Both the position numbers and the translations under genes were made by a program. The notes beneath the pieces are model-generated. The model did not search any database and had not been told where the DNA came from. It saw nothing but the letters and a program-made list of their open reading frames with translations. A DNA stretch of 64,000 bases from the NCBI GenBank assembly GCA_023853785.1, contig JAJIRX010000871.1:62001-126000 (forward strand), in the 5' to 3' direction. Below are positions 1 to 10,101 of this stretch, piece by piece (the stretch's first letter is position 1; each line of letters begins with the position of its first letter). This DNA comes from Psilocybe azurescens. Taxonomy: Eukaryota > Basidiomycota > Agaricomycetes > Agaricales > Agrocybaceae.

Positions 1-561
1 CCATAGTCTACAGATGGTGCGATCACCCTTTCCAGTCCTCATTCTCACTCACTCACAACTATTTGCTTCACGATTCCAGGAGCTTCTTGCAATGGCCCTT
101 CCTCGGCTGCTTCACCGTCGCCTCGTTCATCCTACTCATATCTAGCATGGTCCTCGGTGTCGTCTGCCGCATCAACTTCGGCAAAGGTCTCGCTCAATTC
201 CGTAAGCTCCCTCCTCTCTCTTTCCACCACATCAAATTCAAAATCCTAACCTATCCCTTACACAGTGCACGCCGAAGAAGCCCTCGAATCGCTCAACTTC
301 GCACCAGACGCATTCAACATCCACGCCAATGACCTCGAATCCAAAGGAAACAGCAGCTATCATCCGGGCGATGAGAAGTTCCACGCTGACTCGGATTCAG
401 ATTTCACGCAGATGTACTTCGTCCAGACCCTGGCTACCCAATCCCAATCGCAAACGCAAACGCAAACACGGTCTAGTACCGGCGGCAGAGCAGGCTCCTA
501 TGAGTACTCAACCTCAATCTCAAATTCAAATAAAGAAGAGCGCTCGTTCTTCACCGAGTAA
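1..561 (+). CDS. C-terminal part of a predicted membrane protein (5' end outside window)
   Basis: Partial gene of unknown family. An exon at about 90-210 encodes a hydrophobic stretch (FLQWPFLGCFTVASFILLIS) typical of a last transmembrane helix. It is followed by a short basic loop with INFGKGLAQF. A GT-AG intron of about 57 nt (roughly 211-267) joins in frame to a last exon encoding HAEEALESLNFAPDAF and a polar, acidic, Ser/Gln-rich tail ending ...KEERSFFTE at 561. A cytoplasmic tail after a final membrane helix is the natural reading. The repeated Gln-Ser/Gln-Thr run (bases 445-470) comes from a short CAAACG repeat. The 5' part lies left of the window, so total length and function cannot be judged. 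I am fairly sure it is coding because the intron restores a long open frame. Confidence 0.6.
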
Positions 562-1095
562 TCAGTTTTTCCAGGGTTTCCTTTGCGCCCTGTATGCATG
601 TTGTAACATACATCCTTCCGTTTCGGCCTTCTACCAGTACCAAGTTCTTCTCCTTCCTTCTCTTCTTGTACATATTTCTACCCCTTTTCGAACATAGAGG
701 GCTGGTGACTTCAAGCGGACATGCAGAACAGTCGTATAAGCCAAAAAAAAAAACGTTTATGTAGGTAAGACTTATCGGAAATTATCTGCATTGCCGCATT
801 CCCTTTCCCCGTTCAATATACATAGAAGACATGAATGAATGAATGTACATATACAAGACCACCTAAAAAATGGCAAGGAAAAAGACGACCACAAATGCAA
901 ATAAAGTAGGAAAATCTCCCATCCATCCAACAACCGTCGGGCAGCGAGCGCCCTCTCCAGCTCCTCACCCGCCCGACTTCGTCAGACGTAATCAAATCTC
1001 GTATTTTGTACATACACTTCCTTGAGTTCTCTATCGTCCTCTCTTATCAAACAACACGAGCGCCTGAGCGAGGGTTGGCTGGCAACCCTGCTTCA
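562..1095. other. Intergenic region between convergent genes
   Basis: This stretch lies between the stop of the left-edge membrane protein gene (+) and the stop of the next gene (-). It is expected to hold two 3' UTRs. A run of A residues occurs at about 745-754. I see no further gene; the small open frames here have no recognisable features. Confidence 0.5.
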
Positions 1096-3771
1096 TCAAG
1101 TTTCTCCGAGTCGAGCTCCTCTTCGACGGGATAGACGAGGACCGGGTCGGCACCTTCGTAAGGATATCATCCCCGTCGCACGCGCAGCGTCATCTCCAGC
1201 GACGTTCGCCTTGCGCGGAATAACAGGGCTAGGGCCACGAGTGCCAACCGGCGACGCTTCGCTGCTGCTCTCATCCTCATCACTCGTTCCCTCCTCCTTT
1301 CGCAAGCTCGAAGCATGCGCTTGCAGCCCCGGAGGAGGATGCGGCGCCGCCATCAACACCGATACCGACGACTTCGAACGTCCATGCGACATCGACCGCG
1401 ACCTAACCACAGCCACCTTCGCCAACCTCGTCGGCGCAGGCGTCATCTCCGAAATAAGCGGCGGGGACGACGACAGCATGATGGGCGTGCCCACATCCTC
1501 CGAATAGATCGATGAGCCGCGGTCCTGCACCCTCTGCCTCCCTGACCCAACATCAGCACCACCAGCACCTGCGTTTGCAGTTGAGATCTGGCGCGTCAGC
1601 GCCGGCATTTGGAGTGTAATATTCGGCCGCGGGGCAAGGGTCTCCTTCGTCTTCTCATCCGGGTCGACTTTTTCGGGATCGCCACTGTCGCGCCCTTTCC
1701 AGAACGAAACAGGAGTGAAATCAACGCCTTCCAACGCATCGGTGACTTGCACTAAGAAGCCGTCGATCAATGGGGCATAAGTTATCGCACGGAAAGATTC
1801 GCAAGACAAGACTCACAGTAGTGCGCAAGACCTTTCCCAAAGTTGAGCCTGCACACAATGGCGAGTATGCTTGCAAAGACATTGAGCCCATACGCCGTCA
1901 TAGTGACAGTGGCAAAGAACGGCCATGTCATGAAGATATATCGATACCCTATAGATTCAAATAAGGCTCCAGGCTGGTTTTATTGCAGAGTAAATGACTT
2001 ACGAGGACTGAAGAACATCAAAGTGGAGATTGTCAACAGAAAGACCGAAATCGCACAGAAAATTCCAAATCGAATTCTGCACTCGCGTCGAACGCAAACC
2101 CAGCCCTATTGTGATGGCGACCCATCTCAGCAAAGAAAGGAGACAATATGAATGGTTATCAACGTACGAGGTAGAGCCATGGGAATTGAAACTGAAAAAA
2201 GAAATCAATTTCGATGCAAATACTTTGGAAAAGTCGGAGTTAAGCTTACCACCAAAATAACGACGAAAGCGGCCAAATACAATTTTGAATGCTTCGCCAT
2301 TTCTTTCATCATCCCATGGCACACTTTATCAATCCACATCGCAGAGGACGCAAGAGAAAAGAATCCTGATAGCTGGAGACCCACAGAGAACATCAGAACA
2401 ATCTAAAGGTAAAGAAACAACATCATTAGAGTTCTCAAACAAGCTTTCTGGCCAAATAAAAGGCGAATAATACCTTGTAAATTCTATGTACCACAGAAGA
2501 AGCACCGACGCGACTGAAGGATTCGTTGGCGTACACCTGTAGCACATCGAAAACTGCGTGTTAGCAAAGCTGTGACCTAAGCACTCTCAAAGCACAAAGA
2601 AACATGCCTTGTATAGTCTCACGGAAACGTACAAGAAGGCAACCAACACTATGCTGTTGACGATGACGATTGGAATCTGGGAAGATATTAGCATACCAAG
2701 ACTGATTCTCGATAGGAGGTAAAGACTGACAGCATGCTGGATCCGAATGTCCCACCAACCCCCAGAAGATCCTGTCCGCCACAAGCTTCAGGAACAATAT
2801 GGTTTCGATAAAGACGCATTAAGGCTTGTGAGGACGATATACGATATCCTGCCCAGCCTGTGCCCAGAACATGGCCAAAAACGCTGCTCCCAGGTGTGGA
2901 ATAGATTCATTGAGGATCTGAACAAGGTCAATGATGATAGATGAACGATGAACAGAAAGGCTTACGGTTACGACAGCGAGAGAAAAAAGCCAGACTTGGA
3001 AGAGGAATGTGACGACATCTTCGCGTTTGGAATCTTCGAGGCTAGAGTTTTAAAACGATTAATGACATATAAGAATTGTCACGCAACCCATCGAATTCCA
3101 GCTGAGTCACTCACATTTCGTCCAACCAGGCCAGAGAGAGGACACAAGTATCACTCAGACCAGGAACATTGGCTAAAACGCCGGTAGAAGAACTAGCAGA
3201 AGACCCATTTCCGAGCGAAGAGTCGGAGTCGCGATCTTCGCCAGGGTCAACAACATCATTTTCAACGTTCCAATGGCGTGTCCACTGCTTTTCGGCGTTA
3301 ATACGGGCTACACATGGATGCTGAACAAAGTCACCTTGAGGGAGTCATCGAACAGATCGCGTTTCGTTTTGTTTGCGCCAAAAACCAGCTTCACAGTGCA
3401 CTTTGTTCCACGTTGATTCGGGATGCTAGTACAAGTCTGCAACACTCCCTTCTCCAGGACGAGAACCTGGGCTGAGGGGACATTCTTGACTAGCGGCGCA
3501 AGAGCCGTTACGGCCTGAGAGTTGTCCACGAATGCGACCCCTTGCAGGGCACTGAGAATAATACAAGAGGCGAGGGCGAGGAAAAAATAGAAGGTGGTGA
3601 ATCGCGTCAAAGTAATTCTGCTGTACTGCAAGCGGGGAAACAATTGAAAAGGCGCGGAGCTTAGGAACGTCTTGTAATTACTAAGGAAAGGCTGAGAGCA
3701 CACACCAGCAGTTTCACTCGAAGAATAGAGAGTGTACGCTTCCATAGCTGACGAACGGCCAGGTCGACCAT
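1096..3771 (-). CDS. Multi-pass integral membrane protein with Ser-rich cytoplasmic tail, unknown function
   Basis: Multi-exon gene read from 3771 down to 1096. The first exon gives MVDLAVRQLWKRTLSI and splices in frame to a hydrophobic helix (TTFYFFLALASCIILSAL). A probable luminal region with several Cys (QTCTSIPNQRGTKC) and an acidic, Ser-rich loop follow. Later exons encode further hydrophobic segments, including DVVTFLFQVWLFSLAVVT, ESIPHLGAAFLAMFWAQAG, a VYANESFSRVGASSVVHRIY loop and LYLAAFVVILVVSLTP. The last exon (1096-1809) gives a long hydrophilic tail rich in Ser, Pro and Arg. The layout is one N-terminal helix, a Cys-containing loop, about six more helices and a C-terminal cytoplasmic tail. 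I do not recognise the family. The strand and the gene's reality are well supported by consistent GT-AG introns; exact exon borders are approximate. Confidence 0.65.
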
Positions 3772-4600
3772 TCCTAAGGAAGTACGAGGATTTGAAAAGG
3801 GGACTCCTGGTCTTGAGAAAAGTAATAAAATGATCAAAAGGTAATGTTCATGCCCTTGACGGCAAAGAAAAGAAAATAAGGACCAGCCAAAGAAAGGGAA
3901 GGGCGAAGAGACTGTGGTAGAAGCTCAACAAGAGGGATCAAGTTGGAGAGAACCCCATCTCTCTTCAGTTCAAGGGACATAATATGAAAAGAAATTGCAC
4001 ATGATCGCGGTTACCGTCGCACCCAGGTGCATAAAATGATAGTCGATGGTTCACGGTGGGCATGCCGATTATTGGAGGGATCACAGCATATCAACATTGA
4101 AAGGGCACGGAGAAAGCAAGGAGAAAGAGCTCTGGGCAAGCTCTGGAATTCCAAAAATACCCTATCAACGAAGTCCCTGACGACAATAAAGTCGCATCTT
4201 CGCATTCATAATTCCAGAGCGTGTCCCTCTGATGCACGCGTCTGAGTGAAAGAAGAATGCATATACGAAAAACTTTAAATGAGTGGCCTGTTCAATGCAT
4301 CGTTGCCAAAAGACAAGTTCAAGTTCAAGTTGACGCCTCGCCCAAAATCATTATCAAATCTTGCCAACGATTCCGAGTATGCGCTCACGTGACCGTTGCC
4401 TTTGGAGCAGCAGTCGAATTTGATTACGCCGTCTCTCATAATCAAACCGTACTAACAGTGGCGGTGAATTACCCCGTAGACCGACTCCCTCATTCAGCAA
4501 CCCCCCGTGTGCGGTTTAATTTCTCAGCTTCCGAATGCTGCTTGTAAATATACTCACCGAACTCGCCTCGTCTAAAGGAATCCACTTGCATTCCAATTAT
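3772..4600. other. Intergenic region, no gene seen
   Basis: Upstream flank of the multi-pass membrane protein gene. Small open frames on both strands show no recognisable motif. Its left part probably contains that gene's promoter, but I could not assign a defined element. Confidence 0.4.
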
Positions 4601-4604
4601 TCTC

Positions 4605-5030
4605 AAAAGGTAGGGCGTTGTTAATTTTACTGAAATACTCCATGTCGGCACAAGAGCCTTCTTTGATACAGTTCGCCATGATGGTTGCAACGTCCAGTCC
4701 TTCGAAGTAAGCGCCACACAGGAAACCTATAAATAACACAGTGACAGAGGGTGGCGAGTTTACATCAATCCTTGGCGTCTACCTGGCGTACCAAAATATT
4801 TTCTGCTTGTTGCTTCTCCTGGGAAGAACAGTGATCCAACATTCGATCCCAGATTATCTAGATGTTGTCTAGTGAACGCTGCAGGCCAGTTTGAGGATCA
4901 GCTACGGAACAGGGGATTACTGTCCTATCAATAGTCGACAGGATCTGGAGGGGACTGATGGTTGAAACAACAGCCATAACCTCTTCCTTCACTCGAATAT
5001 CCGACAGTGCCTCACGAGCAAATCTGCGTC
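4605..5030 (-). pseudogene. Truncated 3' end of a polyamine oxidase gene
   Basis: Degenerate copy of the last exons of the flavin amine oxidase gene at 7733-9772. Bases 4605-4730 match 7746-7866 closely; this is the exon encoding HGAYFEGLD and the C-terminal tail, followed by the same intron. Bases 4780-5030 match 7915-8180, the exon encoding the GRLYFAGEATS region. Similarity fades upstream, and no FAD-binding N-terminal half is present before the plus-strand gene at 5225. The copy cannot encode a working oxidase. Together with the ARMT1 tail fragment at 7.5-7.7 kb it marks an old tandem duplication of the ARMT1-oxidase pair. Confidence 0.75.
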
Positions 5031-5224
5031 AAACGTAGCTTGGAATAAGGGAGAGATTAGAAAATCACATCAGTCTCAGCGTATTCTTATCGTTTCCCAG
5101 ATATAGTGGTGTAATGCAAGTACACAGCTACATGGCACGAGGCGAGCGGAGTTAAATAATTCTATCTTTACTCAGATACCTCAAATTTTGCCAACGATCT
5201 AAATCTCTGTGTCTTTCTCTCACC

Positions 5225-7209
5225 ATGGCCAATAGTATCATATATCGCGATTTACTTTTGAAGCAACGACACGGCTTGCCTTTCTGGAAGCCCGATCCTA
5301 ACGCAAACCTCCCAGAGGTATACACAAAAGAGGAATCAGCATTGGCGATCTTGGTATCCTTACTGATGATGGAGGGTTCGATTATCTGTTCAACATACAT
5401 GCTGATGCAGATGACCCGGTCAACATCTTTCTAGGCTGCCCGGCGTCTTTTAGACCCCTCCCCTTGAACACAGTTAAAGACGTTAATAAAACTATTTTTC
5501 AACATCCCGAGAAGGCTTGCATAACGCGTAATGCTAGCTTCGAAGTAAAGAGTAATCTCGGGGGCATGGCAGTTGTGTATGTGGTTACTAGCCTTTCATC
5601 GTCTCCTCACTTGGCTTATCGATGCGTAGACCAGGTGCTAATATTGACCTTGCGGTTGAATTCACGATAACTGAAGAACGTGCTGCTATGCTTGTTCTCC
5701 CCATGGCGCCGATCGTTATGACGCAAAGGCCTACGATAAATATAAGGCCTACACCATGCATCACGCCAAATCGTGGTATGAACATCTCAACCAGGTTGAA
5801 CAGCGTGGGGCGAGGAATGGTTCTTTGTACTTGGTGACCGGGTGCGATAAAGCTCGTTCGTGGGGACTTGCCGCTGGCTCGCCACACCAAGAGCGCACAG
5901 TGGGGTTCAATATCGCGGGAGGGGCATTAGCCTCAGGGACTGTAGGCATCCACGCATCTTGGCGCAATACAGGTGGAGTGGAAAGTCGCCATTATCCTCC
6001 ATCGATCACCTACACCACCGAAAATGCGAACCAATGCGTCTTCGCCCGAGGTTTTGTCATAGGAATCAATGAGAATTTCTTCAAGAAGATGTGGGCGGGC
6101 ACTGTACGCACTGAGCATATGACCTCTTCATCCAAGAACTTCCCAGCAATCAGCAGCAGTGTACCGTTTCAGTCTCCTCCTGGACGAAGTACTTCACCTG
6201 CCACCGCGACTAATCAACCGCCATCTCAAAGTCTAGCCGACAATTCTAGTCCCGGTGAATTGCTACATTCCGAGCAGGACATGGTATATTTCGATAATTC
6301 TGACACCATGTCAGACGTAGTTATTTTGGACACTTCTGAATATCCCAAGCCGGTCGGTGACTCTCCAGCATGATATGTTAACTACTTAAGGTCGAGTTAC
6401 AACAGGTGTTGAGCCCTGGCTCTTATATCTGCGAGCATCTCCTGTCCTCAGTAAGATTGTTGTTTGCTTACATTTGCGTGATTTAAACTTGCATCCAGCT
6501 ATCAGGTATTGATGTCATTATGGTTCACGACAGCGACTGGATAACAGCGACTACGAGTGATACTGGAAACATCTTCACTCCTGACGGAACAGACTATGAC
6601 CAGCTTACAGCTCGCGTTCTGGAAAGACGCTTCCCTGCCATCCGTGGCGCTTACGCGGCTCCAAACCCTCCGGTGCACTTGTCTGGCTTCACCACTCATC
6701 CCCTCATCACTTACTCTCAGTATCCTCATTCCTCTACCCAACCTCGACCAATAACATGGGATATAAGTGAGCCATCTGAGTATGCACGCCATCCATCTGA
6801 TCCCTCCGGAAATCCACTATCCCGGTCCGATCTCTCCCAACTAGCCACCAAACCAGCCATATCAACTCTACACATCGTATGCGACATATTCCCGAGCAAT
6901 TGGCCTATCAAAGTATCTCGTTCAAGTGGCGTCACCATCGGTGATGTGCTTGAAGCAATACATTCTACTTTGATCAAACCCATCTCAATGAGCGACTGGG
7001 ACGCTCTTTCTCAAAAGCAGGAGACCCGAGTAAAGGCTGCTTTCGAGAGGCGTTGTAGATTGGCCCCAGACCAGGACGCGTGTCGCTCGCAAGGTGTAAT
7101 ACGACTGGATTGCTTGGTGGAACACACCTGGTTTCGCGGGCTATCCGTCTCTGTCGAAACGGAGAACACATGCATCATGTCTCTAGGTCGACAGACACAG
7201 GAGAAGTAA
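5225..7209 (+). CDS. Two-part basidiomycete protein: uncharacterised N-terminal domain plus DUF6699 domain; two apparent homopolymer frameshifts
   Basis: The start MANSIIYRDLLLKQRHG opens a domain of about 330 residues. I recall this type from agaric hypothetical proteins (GDLGILTDDGGFDYLFNI, NGSLYLVTGCDKARSWG, ending VMVHDSDWITATTSD after two short introns near 6355 and 6455). The frame continues without a stop into a C-terminal region (about 6620-7209) with the hallmarks of DUF6699: WDISEPSEYA, STLHIVCDIFPSNWPI, a conserved Arg/Cys-rich block, LVEHTWFRGLSV and ENTCIMSL. One intron (about 5588-5634) is phase 2 and splices cleanly. The frame breaks twice, at A4 (5326-5329) and at C4 (5699-5702). 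Adding one base at each restores the conserved reading, so these look like sequence errors, though a young pseudogene is possible. The molecular function of both domains is unknown. Exon joining between the halves is inferred. Confidence 0.6.
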
Positions 7210-7512
7210 TGTGATAATGAACCATAAATCATGTACCTCCATTTTTCATCAATTGATGCTTGCTCTACTTGCTCGCATTGTTGTACCCATCATGCTCCCT
7301 AAACTCACATGTCCGTCATTAGCGCTTAATTTGCTACAGACTTGACTTGTTAAATATCCTGATTTTTGGACAATCAACATGCATCCTTTCTTCATTAATT
7401 ATACACTACTACTGAGTAATCTATTACATATCTTCGGATTTGCGTGTATATATTACTGCCAATGATATGTAGTATCATGTCGTATTCAAGTAAAACAGCC
7501 GTTAGACATATC
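7210..7512. other. Intergenic region, AT-rich, no gene seen
   Basis: This is the 3' flank of the DUF6699 gene. It contains AT-rich sequence and no open frame with recognisable content. Confidence 0.4.
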
Positions 7513-7514
7513 CT

Positions 7515-7727
7515 TGAATTCTACAGTTTAGGCAAAAAGACGCCAGTGCATAACTATCAACTAAGGAATGGAGATCATCGAGTTCGCAAACGTATTGACT
7601 ATCTACGCGCCACTTCTCGCCACTGGCGTCTAAGTCCATCAGCTACCTCTTTGGTCACATCAACGACAACATCGGCCTTGTTTGTTCTTATAATCAAATA
7701 CAAACCAGCCAAAGGTCTGATGCCAAA
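7515..7727 (-). pseudogene. Fragment of the 3' end of an ARMT1/DUF89 gene
   Basis: About 210 bases match the last exon and last intron of the ARMT1-like gene further right (10102-10319). The match includes the block encoding SLRTNKADVVVGVSKEVADR and the sequence around the final short exon. It ends a few bases before the oxidase stop codon at 7733. The upstream ARMT1 exons are missing, so it is a non-functional remnant. Its place directly downstream of the oxidase gene, in the same orientation, fits a former tandem array ARMT1-oxidase-ARMT1-oxidase from which most of the second unit was lost. Confidence 0.75.
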
Positions 7728-7732
7728 AATTA

Positions 7733-9772
7733 TCAATTATTCTCAAAAGGTAGGACATTGTTAATTTGAGTGAAATGCTCCATGTCGGCACAAGAGCCTC
7801 CTTTGATACAGTCCGCCATGACGGTTGCAATGTCCAGCCCTTCGAAGTAAGCGCCATGCAAGAAACCTATAAATAACCCAGAGGGTTGCCAGTGAGTGGA
7901 AGTTACATCAGTCCTTGACGCCTACTTCACGTACCAAAATATTTCCTGCTCGTCGCTTCTCCTGCGAAGTACAGTCTCCCAACATTTGCTCGCAGATTGT
8001 CTAAATGCTGGCTAGTGAATGCCGCAGGCCAGTTTGAGTACGAGCCACGGAACAAGGGATTACTATGCCACCGCGGGAAGAAGAAGTCGATGGGTTCTGG
8101 AACGGTGACATTGGGGAACATAGTTCGAACAACACCCATGACCTCTTGCTGGACTTGACTATCCGGCAGAGCCTCTATCCTCACAGAATAGTCCCCTGTT
8201 ACGGTTACAAAGACGATGCCAGATCCGGGGAGGAAGTTCTCATGATCTAAGCTCTGCCAAACAGGATACCTTCCGCGCTCAGAATCGGCGAAGATAGCCA
8301 TCTAACCATATCGATGACCCTGGTCAACACTTAAATCTCGGTGAAATAAAGAAGGAAATACAAACTAACCTCTGTATCAAACCAAAATTTCTTTGGGAAT
8401 TGCAAGAATATCTTTGTATACGTAGCCATCACCATGCTCTGAATGGCTTCCTGTTTGAAGTCTAGTTTTGCTTTTACATCAATCAACCATATATGAGCGT
8501 AGAAAATACCTGGAAGTGAAGGTTTGAAGCTAACATCATCGTTTTGTAGAACACCTAGGCTGAACGTGCACAAAGCGTAATCTCCAGTAAGTGTATCGCC
8601 ATTTTTCAACGTCACAGTAACACCGGTCTTCGAATACGATATGGTCTTGACCGTAGAGCCGAACAGCCTCTGTTGGGGTTTCAAAAATTCGTCTGCTTCA
8701 AGCTGTATCAAAGTTTTGAACCCTCTTTGATCGATTGACATCTGATTATCATCCGAGAACCCTCCTTGGTCGGTGTCATAAGTGAAGTTATTCCCCTGGT
8801 TAGAAAAGAGTTAGTTTTCGTCCAGCTTTCCAGGAATCCTGGATGGATGAAAATGGTCACCCATGACGAAGCAATTAGCGAAGACTCTTCCGGAGTTTGC
8901 GCATACTCCCAATCGAACTGAGAGTTGAAAGCATCAGCAAGTCCTTTCCCAAAATCCGAAAGGACACAGCATTACCTGATAATATTCCGAAGCACTAGCA
9001 TGAGGATTCTTTGCGTTTGCCTTAATAAGCGCATATCCAGTCCGTGCCGAAAGATCGACAAGGTTCTGATCTACACGAGCGCCTATAATCATGGTTTATT
9101 TGACAACTTCGTCACCACAATCGTAAGACTATGCAAAAGAAGCAGAAAAACTCACCGGCAGCGACAGTCAAGCTATCAAAATCGTCCCCAGACTGATTAA
9201 ACACGTCCAAGAAGTCCACTGCGCCCGACGCATCAAACGTAGCTGGGGAAAACAGGGAAAGATTAGTAACACACGGCGGTCCCGACCTCAAAACCAAAAT
9301 AAATCCCGCTCATTGCATGATCGCACAAGGGGGGAGAGCACGATACACCTTCCCATGATCACGCTCAAATTTTACTCACAGACACTCCCAAACCAATCAT
9401 TAAACTGCGTCTTCAGCCCATGCTTCTTGGCCAGCGTAAAGATAGGATTCGCCGGCCCCTTCCCATCCTGCGTGCCCTGTATCCAGTTCGGGCCCTGCTC
9501 AATCGTTCTATTCGCAAACGTCGCCGTCTGCATCCTCCCACCCAACTCATTGCGCGCTTCAACGACAACAAAGTCGTCGATCCCACGTTCATGGAGCGTG
9601 CGCGCAGCGATGACGCCGGCTACTCCTCCACCCAAGATAAGCACTTTGTGGTGAGTCGAAGCCGGCTGCGGTGGCGGTTTGGGGGGACAGTAGTAATGGC
9701 ATTGGCATAGAACGAAGCAGCAAGAAAATGGTGAATATAGAGGAAGGCAGGAAACAAAGCAAGTCGCCCCAT
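7733..9772 (-). CDS. Secreted flavin-containing polyamine/amine oxidase
   Basis: FAD-dependent amine oxidase expected to oxidise polyamines and release hydrogen peroxide. The start at 9772 gives a secretory signal peptide (MGRLALFPAFLYIHHFLAAS). Then come the FAD-binding dinucleotide motif LILGGGVAGVIAARTL, the EARNELGGRMQT block and GPNWIQG. Further on are the substrate-domain segment SVMVMATYTKI-like (MVMATYTKIFLQFPKKFWF), the late FAD motif GRLYFAGEATS, HGAYFEGLDIATVMADCI, and a stop at 7733. There are about eight small exons. The signal peptide and the FAD domain are in different frames across a G6 run at 9681-9686 (C6 in the gene); one more base restores PPKPPPQPASTHHKVLIL. This is probably a sequencing error. 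The gene lies head-to-tail behind the ARMT1-like gene with about 330 bases between. Family is clear; the exact substrate is not. Confidence 0.85.
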
Positions 9773-10101
9773 ATCGCGTCCAAGATAAGGTCTCAGATAA
9801 CCTTCAAGGGTGACTTCTCATGCTGAGAAACCGAGTTTATTATATACCTCAGCGGCGCTTTCCTATCACCCATACGTACGCCTGTCACCGTGGAATAATT
9901 TTGAGAGAGCTTGAGAGTAATTCTAAAAGAGGTAGCGTACATGTGGATGTCTCTTTGCAGGACACATATATAAAAGGTGATCACATCTATACGATCAGCG
10001 CATGCCGATCCAAAATGCCATAAAGCATTGCCCATTCTAGCTCCCACGAGTCAGCGATTAATATCAAAATTTCATTCTCTATCTCCAATTGTCGAGTCCT
10101 T

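Noticed and set aside
1022..1507. Plus-strand open frame of 161 codons opposite the multi-pass membrane gene
   Set aside because: It mirrors the Ser/Arg-rich last exon of the minus-strand gene and has no independent features.
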